A stretch of DNA of 60,000 bases from Liolophura sinensis (taxonomy: Eukaryota; Mollusca; Polyplacophora; Chitonida; Chitonidae), in assembly GCF_032854445.1 (NCBI RefSeq), contig NC_088306.1, positions 17,457,764 to 17,517,763 on the forward strand. Direction: 5' to 3'. Each line of letters opens with the position of its first letter. Position 1 is the first letter of the stretch. Of this stretch, positions 31,501-42,445 are shown one piece after another. The notes beneath the pieces are model-generated. The model was not told the origin of the DNA. It saw nothing but the letters and a program-made list of their open reading frames with translations, and did no database searches. Position numbers and translations under genes: made by a program.

Positions 31501-32752
31501 TGATATGTTTTAACCAATCTCTACCCAATAAACATGGTTTCTGACCTTTTACAACAATCAAGTCAAGTTCTACAAGTGGGTTTTCCTCGTACTTTACAGG
31601 CACTCTAATTTCTCCCAAAATAGGTACAGGTTCATTTGTATAACTACGCAATGTGATGTTTACATTTCTGAGCGGGAACATTGTTAAACAACTTTTATAC
31701 AATGTTTCAGATACAGTCGAGCGTGAGGCTCCTGTATCAAGCTCCATTTGTATGTTAGAATGTCCTACAGTAATATCTACTTTAATAGGTTTCATGCCTT
31801 GAGTTTGATTTACATTATAATTACCGTAGAGTCCAAATTCATCATGATCAAATTCAGAATTACTGTCTCTTGACTCTTCAGCATCATTTGAAATGTCCAC
31901 GTATTTCGCTGAATTTCTTGATTTGAACTTACTTTGCGAATGTCCACGACCGCCTCTTGTACCTCTGCTGCCGGTATTTCCACCACTGTTAGAATTTGTG
32001 TTATCACTTTTCGGACACATGGCCTTGATATGTCCTCGCTGTCTACACCCATAACACTCAGCATCTCTCAGTCGACATTCTCCAGTACTATGGTTTCTCC
32101 CACCACAGCATTTGCAGCCATCGCCGGATGTACTACGGTGTGCTTGGTCACGACCGCGTCCTCTGCCTCGACGTCCGCCTCTCCTCCCGGGGAACAGTCG
32201 GTTCATCTCCGCCGTGCCGTCGTTCATGCTCTCTCGATTAGCGGCATTCGCTAATTCGTCCGCTAGGCATTTCCTTCTTGCTTCGTCAAATGTAAGATTT
32301 CGCACAGATAGTAGATGTGTCTGAGTACGTGACATCTTCTGATTCAGTCCCGAAACTAGCTTGTCTCGTAAGGCATCGCCTAGAAAATTGCCGTAATCAC
32401 AAGTAGAAGCCAATTTCTTCAGACGGACAATAAAGTCTGCCACTGATTCCTTGTCACCTTGTTTCGACACTCTGTCAAACCGAAATCTTTCTGCCATTAC
32501 ATTTGGAGTGGGCGCATAATGTTCTTTCAAGAGGTCCTTCAGTTCCTGATACGTTTTCGTTCTAGGGGCGTCTGGACTACACAAGTTTTTGAGAAGTTTG
32601 TATGCTTCTGGACCGATGAGCGATAGGAATAAATTTGCCTTCCTCTCGTTTTCGATGGCGTTCGCTGCCATAAAAGCGTCGCATCTGTCCGTGTAATCTT
32701 CAAAAAGTTCAACACTCTCATCAAAAACTCCTAGATTCCCGAAAACTGCCAT
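28562..32752 (-). CDS. Gag-Pol polyprotein of the Ty3/Gypsy element
   Basis: 1396 residues in one frame. Order: a gag capsid-like region (1-170); an Arg/Gly-rich stretch and two CCHC zinc knuckles (about 213-226 and 233-246); an aspartic protease with LDTGAS (338-343); reverse transcriptase with the YMDD catalytic box (638-641); RNase H with D787 and TDHQPL (853-858); an integrase HHCC zinc finger (about 1004-1041) and catalytic triad D1069, D1122, E1158, with exactly 35 residues between the last two as in D,D-35-E integrases; and a basic C-terminal tail. The domain order PR-RT-RH-INT is that of Metaviridae. No stop, frameshift or missing catalytic residue is visible. The start is the first ATG after the primer-binding site. 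Confidence 0.97.
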   Translation of the reverse strand: MAVFGNLGVFDESVELFEDYTDRCDAFMAANAIENERKANLFLSLIGPEAYKLLKNLCSPDAPRTKTYQELKDLLKEHYAPTPNVMAERFRFDRVSKQGDKESVADFIVRLKKLASTCDYGNFLGDALRDKLVSGLNQKMSRTQTHLLSVRNLTFDEARRKCLADELANAANRESMNDGTAEMNRLFPGRRGGRRGRGRGRDQAHRSTSGDGCKCCGGRNHSTGECRLRDAECYGCRQRGHIKAMCPKSDNTNSNSGGNTGSRGTRGGRGHSQSKFKSRNSAKYVDISNDAEESRDSNSEFDHDEFGLYGNYNVNQTQGMKPIKVDITVGHSNIQMELDTGASRSTVSETLYKSCLTMFPLRNVNITLRSYTNEPVPILGEIRVPVKYEENPLVELDLIVVKGQKPCLLGRDWLKHIKLDWQSIFTVNEVGLTKKLPKHVPQSDDFSDCFNELLRQNSVLFTYEGNGIKGFKASLALKDNVKPVYQKARPVPYSLLGDVEKEYDRLIESEILYPVDSCEWASPTVHVVKPNKSIRVCGDYKAVNELIKDDGYKLPNTQDLFAKISQYGSQPKVFSILDLTSAFNQLYLDDESAKLLVLNTHKGLLATKRLCFGVKTAPSIFQATMDKILSNIDHVLCYMDDIFVATETEKEHFVVLEKVFSRLRKHNVKLNGEKCEFFKESVTFLGHKLCAEGIKPLQSKTDAIRNAPRPQNVSELKSFLGMLNYYGKFVPNLSSNLHALYSLLNKSVMWKWTKECETSFQYAKTVLTGDSVLMHYNPKMRLVLSVDASPYGLGAVLSHKLNDGSERPVAYASRTLSCAEKNYAQIEKEALAIVYGIKKFHLYLFGRKFTLVTDHQPLTRIFGSKSGIPALAAARMQRWALLLSGYSYDIVYRSSENNANADMLSRLPVDDSHTADPDEMYICSTVLSDLPVTAKQIADFSCKDATLCKVLDFTSSGWPNYCTDMTLQPYWSKRDELSIDDGCILWGRRVVVPTKLQEMLLNELHDGHPGMCRMKALARSFVWWPGLDQDIEDLVRTCPSCVESQKVPKSVPLLLWPWATEPWQRIHVDFAEIDGQQFFIVVDSYSKWLECFPMSSTTASATITVLRSLFARYGLPQQIVSDNGPQFIADLFSDFLKCNDIDHTLCPPYHPASNGLAEKNVQSFKRMFKKCEKSESIQSRIAHVLSCYRNTPHTTTGITPAELFPKRTPRTRLSLLKPNLQRKVERKQTASKFHHDGLNPTVRKFDLYQHVRVRNIRGGKVKWIPGTIVAIKGPHTYIVRVPGNNKRYVHADHLICDDSVNVKSDQNPNDVLLGKDTCVAPNNPSIVRNPHVNDPSVQTNVPSPIKEAVALPESTKCTPKVFDQDCKPDDTVSCDSPVFIPRRSGRVSRPPRRLDL

Positions 32753-32776
32753 TTTCCCTTATACGTAGGTACGTTT

Positions 32777-32789
32777 CGTCTCGTCGCCA
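32777..32789 (-). other. Primer-binding site of the LTR element
   Basis: On the coding strand TGGCGACGAGACG lies one base after the 5' LTR. TGG is complementary to a tRNA 3'-CCA end. The tRNA species was not identified. Confidence 0.7.
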
Positions 32790-32790
32790 G

Positions 32791-32995
32791 TTTTGTATAT
32801 TGATCTACCGTACTAGAAAGACTTCACGCCATTCTATAGTCTAGCACAGTAATACACCAGAGAAAGATAAGACAACACGTCTTCATCGTTGAAGGCCCCA
32901 AGCCGCACTGCTTTATTCAGAGAAGACCGCGTGGCATGTACATCAGTATGCAAAGTGATACGTCACTGATACGTCACAAGACGTGATATATTACA
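32791..32995 (-). repeat. 5' LTR (promoter-bearing)
   Basis: Same sequence as 28108-28312. It should contain the element's promoter. The GTGACGTATCA pair (32956-32977) resembles CREB/ATF-type half sites (TGACG), an inference from sequence only. I see no convincing TATA box. Confidence 0.93.
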
Positions 32996-33000
32996 TCTCT
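32996..33000. repeat. Target-site duplication of the LTR element (right copy)
   Basis: TCTCT, matching 28103-28107. Confidence 0.85.
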
Positions 33001-33150
33001 CAGTAAAATGGCTCTCAGTAATGCGAGCATAGATCTCAATAAAATGGCTCTCAGTGAAGTAGCTCTCATTAATGCGTGTATAGATCTCAGTAAACTGGCT
33101 CTCAGTAAAGTTTCTCTCAGTAATGAAGTTCTCAGCAAATTATTTATGTA
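33001..33150 (+). repeat. Degenerate short tandem repeat flanking the LTR element
   Basis: GCTCTCAGTAAAGT-like units of about 15-18 bp run through this stretch and resume on the other side of the LTR element (about 28035-28107, GCTCTCGGTAAAGTAAC ...). The element therefore split one array. Confidence 0.75.
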
Positions 33151-33203
33151 TTTAATTGTTTTTGTTTTTTTGTTGTTTTTTTTTTTTTTTGGTTTTTTGT
33201 TCT

Positions 33204-33250
33204 GACGCCGTACTCAAGAATATTTCACTTACACTTTTCACTTACATGCC
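33204..33250 (-). mobile_element. SINE 3'-end fragment (main family)
   Basis: GACGCCGTACTCAAGAATAT + TTCACTTACA followed by a local duplication of TTCACTTACA. The rest is absent. Confidence 0.65.
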
Positions 33251-34695
33251 TTCCCATGTACAGCTGGACACAGACCCCCATTACAACTTCCGTTTTTCGG
33301 TAGGACGATTGTAGTTCTGTGAATTTTAGGGTATGAAGTCTTTTTTTGCTCCCAGGCGTCCATTTTTGGTGCACAGGTGCATGCTTGGTATTAAAATGCT
33401 GGAAACTGTCTAAACTTTGAGGAGGTATGAGCTTTATTGATGAAAGTTTGAAATTCTGGGCGAGAGGACACAAGGTGTGCGGTAGTGATGAGGCTGCGAG
33501 TGACGTCCCCTTGGCGTTGCTAGGCACGCCTCCCAGCTGCCGGCATGGAAAGGTCCAGATTTTGACGGTCAACCTATGTCAAGATTTTTATGGCTTCTTT
33601 CTCACAGACTGGGCCAGGTATGCACCAAAGCTTATTGGCCACGGAATGTTTGGGACTGAGCTACAGTGCTAGACGTTAACATTGTCGCTTATGGAAAATT
33701 AATGGGGGTCCGAGGCCAGCTCAGCAAAGTAGGTCTCTCCCTCAACATACTAATGCCCGCTATGTATACATGACAGTATACGTATACGAACTGGGGCATA
33801 TTATCACTTAACTTCTTAAGCTGTCACAATACCTATAAATAGTCGGGTGACGTTAGTTATAACGTGGCATGGTGGCACGGTATTTTAGGGACACGTGGGC
33901 TATACGTGATCTATGAGTAACTCTACAGGAAGTGTTTCGAGGTACATGCGTGCATATAACGTCTATAGTTAAGCCAATGTTACGCAGTTCTAAACAAGTT
34001 GCTACACAAAGGACGTGTCAGTTACATACGGGTACTAGTTTCCACAAACTGTTCTAGAATAAAACCTCTTATTAATCTGATTTCATAAGGCAAAAACTCA
34101 AAGAGGTCACCTGTTTCTCGCGGAGGTTTTCTTGTTCCCCACGGAAGGATTCTCGCTCCTCGCGGCTAGTTTCTTGTTTCCCAGGTAGATTTTATTTTTT
34201 CTTACGGACCATCTCTTGCTTTTTTTTTTTTTGGTTTAAAGAGAGTTTCTTACATGAAAATTCACTCCGCAAGTCTCTTCCAAATATTTTTTTCAGGGCA
34301 ATCTCTTAATGAAGTTTCTCACCGATTTTTTTTTTAACGGAAAATTTTCCCCTACAGAAGTAACATTCCAGCACAAGTTGTGCATATATGCACGGTAAGT
34401 CACGGTCAATGCTTAATCAAAGCCATATAGCCGCACGAAAACAATAACATTTCACACTAGTCACGATTTTACTCTTTTAATATCGACTGTATTTCTACTG
34501 GGCCATGCCCACCAGCGTTTATTACTTAAACGATATTCTACAGGTATGTGCTGACAGAAAGAATCATACTAACGATGTACTCGATAAAGGTTCATTTATA
34601 CAACGGTGTCACGCAGTCTTCCGGACGGAGGAAAAACAGAGTGCCTTGGCTGAGTATTCCGCCGTTCCTTATGAATGTCTGCCCAGTCTCCCGTC

Positions 34696-34832
34696 TTTAT
34701 TTATTTATTTGATTGGTGTTTTACGTCGTGCTCAAGAACATTTCACTTGTACGACGGCGGCTAGCATTATGGTGGGAGCAAACCCACAACCATCCGCAGC
34801 TTCCCACTTACGGCCGTCCTCCCGTCTTATAG
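34696..34832 (-). mobile_element. SINE, internally deleted (main family)
   Basis: TTTATTTATTTATTTGATTG tail, TTTTACGTCGTGCTCAAGAA, CGACGGCGGCTAGCATTATG, then AAACCCACAACCATCCGCAG. The GGGCAGAGCCCGGGG block has been lost. Confidence 0.83.
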
Positions 34833-34899
34833 TCGTTGCTAAAACAACGGGAGTCTTTCAAAGAACCTGGGTGACCAGTTCAAAGCGTTTTGACTTATT

Positions 34900-35010
34900 T
34901 CATCATTTCTATGGTGTTTTAATGCAGCGCACTCAGGAATATTTCATTTATACAACAGCAGTCATGCAGTTAACTGGGTGGAGAAAGCCGGGTAGCTCGA
35001 AATGAACCAC
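34900..35010 (-). mobile_element. Diverged SINE fragment (main family)
   Basis: TATGGTGTTTTAATGCAGCG, CACTCAGGAATATTTCATTT and GGGTGGAGAAAGCCGGGTAG are recognisable. It lies about 70 bp beyond the previous copy in the same orientation. Confidence 0.6.
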
Positions 35011-36280
35011 CGACCTTTGGCAAATTAGCTGAAAAACATCAACAATGAAGGTAGTTAGATTATACTATAGTTTATTGATGCAAAAATACAATTCAAGATA
35101 CTTTGTATCTACCTTTGTAGACAATAGATATCAAACACCTGGTTTTTCAGTTTGAACAATACATGCACGTTGCTTTGACAATAGTTTTGGGAACATGTTC
35201 TTCCCAAGGTGAAAGGGCAGAGATGCCAGAATGCTGTAGGCCATAGCCTGCTATGGCGGCCTGGCACCTGTCAGACGTCCTATATATATATATATACACA
35301 TAAACATGTACAGCTGCTTTATAAGGAATCCTGCAGAATAAAACTATATTATGACCTTTTTCATAAGTGTATTTAAAGTTAAGCCTGGATTAAACCTTAA
35401 CACAAACCTCATTATAACAAACATGGAGTGTTTTACCCAGGCCTATGAGTGGCTATATGACTTAATCCGCCTTTAACGAACTGATCCTTGTGATTTAGGG
35501 TCGTACAGTTGATATCATGCGAAATTCCGCTTCTCGACGCGAATTTTCTTCACAATTACCGACACCTAATCAAGGTGCATCGAATATAACATGCATATAT
35601 ATATTCGCCTAAGAAAAACATGATTCCGCCTTAATGAATTTCAAGCCTGTTTAGTTAACGACCCTTTAATGGGATGGATTCAAATTTAAGACGTCGTTTT
35701 TGTCGCCAACAGCGACACAACAGAGGTTAATATTTTTACCAGTTTACATTCTGCTATTTTTTTTCATGTCGCTGTTGGTTAACGATGGTTGATAACGCCA
35801 CCTAGTGGGAGAACAAAACATGTCGGTTTCTTGTGCCATTCGTTTTTGACACGTGTTACACATACATCATGAAAGCTGGAATGTTACAGGTTTCGTTTTT
35901 AATCATGCAAACATGAGCATATAAATATGGAAGGCACTGCTTTAGTTTAAACAAATAACCATATACTGTATAAGGCATAAAATGTCACCCAACCCACCAA
36001 ATCTGTTTTCTTGTTGAATTCAAGTTTATGCAGCATGGGGAGTATAAAACTAGAACAGCGTCTGATAGATTGTAATTGGTCAACCGTTACGGGGAAATCC
36101 GGTTTGAAGTCAATTAACCTCAGTTAGGGTTTTACTGTAGCTGCTCAATGAAATGCTTAAAAAGTAACAACTTGCACCATGGCTTATGCAGTATAGGTAA
36201 AAATGCTTGATGCTAACTGTAATAAAACCGTGCGTATAGCATTTAAGAGGAAGGGTATTGCACATTGTATGTTTATTGGA

Positions 36281-36392
36281 TTTGATTTAATTTGATTGGT
36301 GCTTTACGCCGTACTGAAGAATATTTCATTTATACGACGCATTGTGATTGGTGGAAACCGGACAGAGCCTAGGAGGAAACTCACAGAATTTT
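36281..36392 (-). mobile_element. SINE fragment (main family)
   Basis: TTTGATTGGTGCTTTACGCC, GTACTGAAGAATATTTCATT and GGTGGAAACCGGACAGAGCC + TAGGAGGAAACTCACA. The GGCCAGCATTATGG block is reduced to GCATTGTGATT. Confidence 0.8.
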
Positions 36393-37694
36393 CCCCTTTA
36401 CCCCTCTTCTTACTTTACAGCCCCTGGGTTCCGTCTAGGTCAGCTCTGGGATCCGTTGGCTATGGTCCCAGCTTACCTAAATTCCACATAAAAATTTTTC
36501 TGAAAGCTGAGCTGGGAAGAATGAAACAGATCTCATATCAACGTCTAAGGCCGTTTTGTGATCTCAAAGCCGGACATTCTTTTGAAACTCATTTGAATAG
36601 AGAGGTATGTTATTTTAGAATATTTACCCACAATGCATGAAGACCATGTAAAGAGAAGATGCAGTGATGTGTGAAAGCTGTACATGCTTTACAGTAAAAC
36701 TACTGATAAATTTACATCGTCCGTTGTACACAAGCCTGAGATTGGTATTCAGAAAAGCTCTATGGGATCCTGTGCAGTAGTATGCTTAAGGACACATTTC
36801 CCTTTCAACTACAAACATTCATAAGCGTTATAATGCTGAGGCCACATTCCCCTAAAATTGTCAGTGTACTTTTTCGTAAGTTTTTCTCGGAAATGACATC
36901 TATGATATATTGTAAGAAGGTTCCAGGATTTATGATTAAATAAGCGCAAATTAACCTGTAGCCTCAGTGCAAGACGACACGAAGTTCTATAACAGGGGAT
37001 GCTGCAGTTATAGTGAATTTATGCTTAATAACAGATTTTTAAAGCTACATACACGCCGAACTTTAAATTATAATGTATTCAACATACAATATATATTTTT
37101 TTTTTTTTACAAATCTTTTACATAATGAATTAATGTAAAGAAAATTATTACCTTAGGGTAAATGATATGATTCAAGCCGAATCTATATCATGTCATGCTG
37201 AATGGCCATATAACTGTATAAAACTAGAAATACACATCATTGTCGTATGTACATGAACATATATAAAACCATGATTTCATGAATAATAAGTACACAACAA
37301 TGGCTTTGACATTGGTGACATTGGTGAATTAATTAAATCTCATGTAGGCCTACATGTGAAGGTCACCTAATAGGACAACCGCTACAAAAGCCACAAGATA
37401 AGCTAATTTTGCATAAAAAAATAAGTCTGTGGGTGAACTGATTATGTGAAAGAAATAGCCAAATCTTTTCCAATACAAGACAAGAGAAATCTTAGAAATT
37501 TCCATTACAGCCAAATGCATGTTAATACTCAGGTAAGCCTTGTACACTTCACACTTTATTGACAGGTCACATAAAGAAAATGCCAGGGTTCACTATGTAC
37601 TTCAAATAGATTCACAGATAACTGGGCAAACCTCATCTATAGTTTTTTGTAACAGCAGAAATGAATCCTCATTTGAAAGTTCACAAAACTGCAA

Positions 37695-37696
<2 letters not shown>

Positions 37697-37737
<41 letters not shown>
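37697..37737. repeat. (AT)n microsatellite
   Basis: About 20 AT units. Confidence 0.97.
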
Positions 37738-37739
<2 letters not shown>

Positions 37740-38583
37740 AAGAAATAGAGAAAGATTCCCTGGTGAGGAGAATTTACATAGGAAAAAAAAATAATAAAAC
37801 ACAGAAAAATGTCCCAGATGCAGAGCATAATGAACTGTATACCTGTAGACAGTTCCATATTTTCACTAGACATGCTGGTACTGTGCACAGTTTAATTTGA
37901 ATTCTAAATAAACTGTACACAGTTCTATTTACAGTCTGAGAGTCAACACTACGTATACACTGTTATTTTTGTTCATCAGAACTGCTCATGCTAGTACTTA
38001 GTCACAGAACCTGTAAAAGCTTTTTTTTTTCTTTCAGTGTACATAATCTGCTCAGCAGCAGTCCACATAAACTGCAAGCAGTTCCAAATATATTCAATAT
38101 AAATTGTACACAGTTCCATTCCCAGTCAACTCATATAACATAGATTATTTTATTTAAAGGCGGATACCTTTAATAAATGTAAACTGCATGTTGTTCAGCC
38201 ATAGTTAAGTTCCATTATCAACTAAGCATCAGGTTTTATGCACAGAACATTCAGTGTTTACATTCCATATACCTCAAAAATTATGGAAATTTTGACCTGT
38301 TTAAAAGAAAATATGGTTAACATGTTCAAAAAACATTGCTCTGACTATACACCTGTGAAACACAGCTTTCTTTCATTGTATTCATATTTTCTCAATGTCT
38401 TATTTACATGTATATACAATGTACAAGCCTATGGGTTACGTACATATGAGAGTGCGGAAAACACTAGCTCGATGGCTTGTCTGACAGCAAAAGGAATAAC
38501 ACACCTGTACAAACACCTGTTAATACATCACGTCTTAAAACCAGTTCAAGGTGCTGATCACCTTTAAATAACATAGGGATTAT

Positions 38584-38810
38584 CTAAAAGGCCATTTCAT
38601 GCTAAAAACCAAATAAGGGTTTCATGTTGATATTGTTTTCTTTTTTGGCGCAAACACACATTGAGATTCCATGGTGGACATTTTGGATGATATTAAATAA
38701 ACTGAAGCACAGTGACAACACTGTGAAAACGGCAAAAAAACACAAAAAAACAATTAAAAAACACATCTATTCAAAACCATATTTGGAATCTTCATGAAAT
38801 GGCCTTTCAG
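38584..38810. mobile_element. MITE-like element, copy 1
   Basis: The ends form a terminal inverted repeat: CTAAAAGGCCATTTCATG on the left, CATGAAATGGCCTTTCAG on the right. It has no coding capacity and an A-rich interior. A second copy lies 280 bp away. A clear target duplication is not visible. Confidence 0.6.
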
Positions 38811-39091
38811 CAAATGTTCAGGTGATGCACACTCTGTTGTTCTTTTCAGTTACGCTCATGACATCATGCAGCTTTTAACAGATCATTTATCATCGTTACA
38901 TGGCTAATATAGATATACATGTACAATATATAACTCTTCAGGACCATGACAATTATGACGAGTCACTGTAGTCTACCCACTGAAGACGTCCCCATGGGTA
39001 GAGAGAGAATTCCCACAGTGTCCTCTTCTGTTAATCCAGGAATCATTGTACTTTGTTAGAAAAGACTAGCCTTATATAAACTCCAAATCAT

Positions 39092-39277
39092 CTGAAAGGC
39101 CATTTATTTATTTATTTTTTATGACAAAACTGAAAAAAAATTTTCTGGGCTTTTCTGACAGTGTTGAACAGACAAAAGATGAAACAGATGAAAAGAGACG
39201 TCATGGAATCTTTTCAAGTCTCTGAATGGATCAAAAAATCAGATCATACCTGGGATCTGCATGAAATGGACTTTCAG
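39092..39277. mobile_element. MITE-like element, copy 2
   Basis: The left end CTGAAAGGCCATTTATTTAT and right end CATGAAATGGACTTTCAG match copy 1. The right halves also align (CATACCTGGGATCTGCATGA versus CATATTTGGAATCTTCATGA), so the two share ancestry rather than only their ends. Confidence 0.6.
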
Positions 39278-40029
39278 ATAAGGTGCTGTATATATTTTAG
39301 GGTGGTCAGTTCTTCAAACATAATATCATAAATTCTACATGTCATTAGCTTCTCCAAACAATGACAGCACATTTGCAAATGACAGCACACTTGCACATGA
39401 CATCACACTTGCAAACATCACCACCACAGTTTCGCCATTTCTCTCATTTCATAACACATTTTCAATAAAATGTACTCTTTGAAATTCTCCATTCTGAAAA
39501 CTTAAAAGATTGTATCAGACAGTAAATCCTTAAACAGCATTTCTTTCAACCAACAACGTAGTTACTAAAAAAGTACACATTCTGAGTGCGAAGTGTACAG
39601 CATATACACATATATATTGATCCCTTCTATACAAGTGTACCGGTATTTCAGTGAACAGCACCAGAATTTGTGAATGTGCTGCACATACATGTTCCCATGT
39701 GGAAGGCTAAACTCCATACTACAACAACAACATGACTATACAATCATGGTACCATACACAAGCATAATAATATGTCAAACATACGAGAAGCCAAGCGCAC
39801 TAATTTGCTTCAATTCCCCACATCTTCATAAATGAACATTTTTGATACAAAAATAAGAATAATAGTAAAAAAGACAAGCACTTTATACTCTAGTAGCTAG
39901 ATGCGAAATGTACATGTAGCAGCTTTCCCATTACCCTCAAACAAATTCCATTGCAATCATTGCAAAAAAAAAAGAGACAATGAATTTGCACACTAAATAA
40001 TAATAATAATAATACATATAATAATAATA

Positions 40030-40245
40030 AGTCATTAATCAGAGCAATGCACATTATCAGAATCATACTCAGACTCATTAATCAGAGCAATGCACATTAT
40101 CAGACCCATACTCAGACTCATTAATCAGAGCAATGCACATTATCAGAATCATACTCAGACTCATTAATCAGAGCAATGTACATTATCAGAATCATACTCA
40201 GAGTCATTAATCAGAGCAATGTACTTTTGCAATGTACTTTATCAC
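40030..40245 (+). repeat. Minisatellite, 43-bp unit, about 5 copies
   Basis: CATTAATCAGAGCAATGCAC starts units at 40033, 40076 and onward. The last copy is truncated after AGAGCAATGTACTTT. The unit is unrelated to the 43-bp repeat at 3690. Confidence 0.93.
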
Positions 40246-40499
40246 ATTCATACTTACACTGGCACACCTCTCTCAAACTAGAGCTATTGTATTTCAACTA
40301 AACTATTACTTTTAAAGTGCCACATTTTTCTTGATTCTGACTGATCCATCCACCTTATAGTGCCACATTTTTGGGGAAGCTTGATTAATTTCTAATGACA
40401 AAAACTTAACTGTTTTCCAGCAGTATGACTTTAAGGCCTTTATGTGCTTCTGAAAATACCTTCTTTACATACCAAACTTTAGGTGAAATATAGTTCTTC

Positions 40500-41200
40500 T
40501 GTGCACAAAATGGGTTATTCGAGGTGGCAAAATGGGTATATTTATTAATTTATTTATGTATTTGACGGGTGTTTCACGCCATACTCAAGAATATTTCGCT
40601 TATTTGTCGGCAGCCAGCATTATGGTGGGTGAAAACAGGGCACAGCCCGGGGCCAGCGAAATGGGTTTACAAGCTAGTAATATAACCCAGTATACAAGTT
40701 AGCAATATATGAGCTAGCAAAATGGGTACATCAGCTCACAAAATGGATATATGAGCTGGCAACATGGATTGTATGAGCTGGCAAATTGGGTTATACGAAC
40801 TGGCAAAATGGGTATACAAGCTGACACAATGGGTATACAAGCTGACACAATGGGTATACATGTTTTAAGTGGCAAAATGGGTGATACATAAGAAGCCTTT
40901 TTGTACTTGTATACAATTAGGATACGTCGTAAATTGCGTTTTATGAAATAAAATCGAAATCTTTCAATAATCCTTTCATGAATAATACAGTAATTCAAAA
41001 ATGTGTTTTATGAGCTGGCAAAATAGATTATATAAGCTGGCAAAATGGGTTTTAAGAGCTGGCAAAATGGGTTCTATCAGCTGGGTTCTATCAGCTGGCA
41101 AAATGGGTTATATAAGTTGACAAAGTGGGCACACAAGTTAGCAATAATGGGTATAGATATACCTGTACAAGCTGACAAAATGGGTACATGATCAAAGCTG
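40500..41200 (+). repeat. Degenerate tandem repeat, unit about 19-24 bp
   Basis: Variants of GAGCTGGCAAAATGGGTTAT + ATAA recur throughout, interrupted by the SINE at 40541 and by a stretch at 40860-41010. The spacing is irregular. Confidence 0.8.
40541..40653 (-). mobile_element. SINE fragment (main family)
   Basis: TTTCACGCCATACTCAAGAA, CGGCAGCCAGCATTATGGTG and GGGCACAGCCCGGGG are present. It interrupts the short GAGCTGGCAAAATGGGT tandem repeats that lie on both sides. Confidence 0.82.
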
Positions 41201-41510
41201 GGTCAAGCAGACTTCAGAACTGGTAGACTGATATTTATTATTTGACAAAGGTGAAGCATATCTAACTGAACATATACTGTATTAAAAGCTTATAGGGCAA
41301 AATAAGACTTTGTGAAAATGTGTAAGAAAAACATCATCAATTCTCTACCAAAATGAACTAGCACCATACTACAAATGATATCGGTACTTGTATATCGATA
41401 AAGATGAAGTCCCAATTTGGGATACCTGGTAACTGCTTTTCCAAGGAAAAAGACAGTAAGTTTTATTCACATACATCACTTTAGCCTCATGTAAACTTGT
41501 GTTAGCAACA

Positions 41511-41526
41511 TGGGGGGGGGGGGGGG
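41511..41526. repeat. Poly-G tract
   Basis: A run of 16 G following ACAT. Confidence 0.9.
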
Positions 41527-42257
41527 CACGGGGAGGAAGCAGGGAGATTATAAGCACTTGCTACATCTTTTCTCATACACCTCAATTTTATAACCTTGTT
41601 TGACTGACTTACAAAGGGAGATAACTTCGAGTGCCTGTTACACAAGAATATAGTTAATCAGACTTTTACAGACACTCACGACAGGTAAGAAGGGGAGAAA
41701 AGTTGTGACAATGCTCATTTTGTTGAAACACCGATGTCACGCCACGCAGATTGCAGATGATTCAACTCAACTATGCTATCCCTGCTCCAACATCTTCATA
41801 AGAATGATCAAAGGTTGCCTATAAAATACACAGCAGCAATACGTTGACGCCATTTTCTTGATGTCAAATGTTCCTCTTATATCTCATCAAGAGGTCTTTG
41901 CATTGATGCGACTGGTTACAGTAAAAAAAACAATATATACAACATTGCAAATGTTGCACTAAGATGCATTTTTTTTTTTCGAAGACCTGCTTCGCATTAG
42001 CCTCACCTCACTAGATTTAAAGGAGAGTAATCTTCCCATTAGAGTTTAATCATAGCCAAAAAATTTTAATCAAACTGAATAGTTTCGTTATTGTTCAAGC
42101 CTATGCAGAATCATCTGCAAATTCTTTACCCCTGAAACAACATTTCTGTTAAGCCCTAAATATAAACTGGTCATGTCGTGGAGGGAGCCCACATCACTGA
42201 CAACCCCGCTATTTCTGCTAATTTTAGGACAGATATTTGTAGTGCTGTTCATTAGAT

Positions 42258-42340
42258 GGATCGCCACAATGTGGCTGAAATATTGCTGGTGTGGCTGAAA
42301 TATTGTTGATGTGACGTTAGGCCATATTGATTCATTCATT
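42258..42340 (+). mobile_element. SINE 3'-tail fragment (second tail type)
   Basis: GGATCGCCACAATGTGGCTG + AAATATTGCTGG, then a partial duplication (GTGGCTGAAATATTGTTGAT), GTGACGTTAGGCC and an ATTCATTCATT end. Partner of 13770-13836. Confidence 0.62.
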
Positions 42341-42398
42341 AAATGGATTTATGATGTGAAAAAAAAGGACACTAAATACTCCCGCAACAATTACATGT

Positions 42399-42445
42399 AT
42401 ACTGGCTAAAAAGAACAGACCAGATGTCCCAAAAATTAGAAGAAG
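42399..42445 (+). repeat. Short dispersed repeat, copy 2
   Basis: Matches 27190-27240, with about 32 of the first 40 bases shared by eye. Limits unknown. Confidence 0.45.

Larger units (their letters stand above)
28108..32995 (-). mobile_element. Complete Ty3/Gypsy LTR retrotransposon, probably recent
   Basis: 4888 bp, with 205-bp LTRs at each end that I find identical base for base, one continuous gag-pol frame and a TCTCT target duplication. On the coding strand, a TGG-initiated primer-binding site (TGGCGACGAGACG, 32777-32789) follows the 5' LTR after one base. A polypurine tract (AAAAAGGGAGGAG, 28313-28325) immediately precedes the 3' LTR. No env-like frame is present. The leader between PBS and ATG is only about 20 bp, and no frameshift separates gag from pol. 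It sits in intergenic DNA, inside a degenerate CTCTCAGTAA tandem repeat that continues on both sides. All parts needed for autonomous movement are visible; expression is unknown. Confidence 0.96.

Noticed and set aside
34505-35005. 166-residue plus-strand open frame
   Set aside because: Most of it is SINE sequence read through; there is no conserved domain and no splice context.
35706-35778. Inverted pair CCAACAGCGAC / GTCGCTGTTGG
   Set aside because: Only 11 bp, no further copies and no target duplication seen; too short to call an element.
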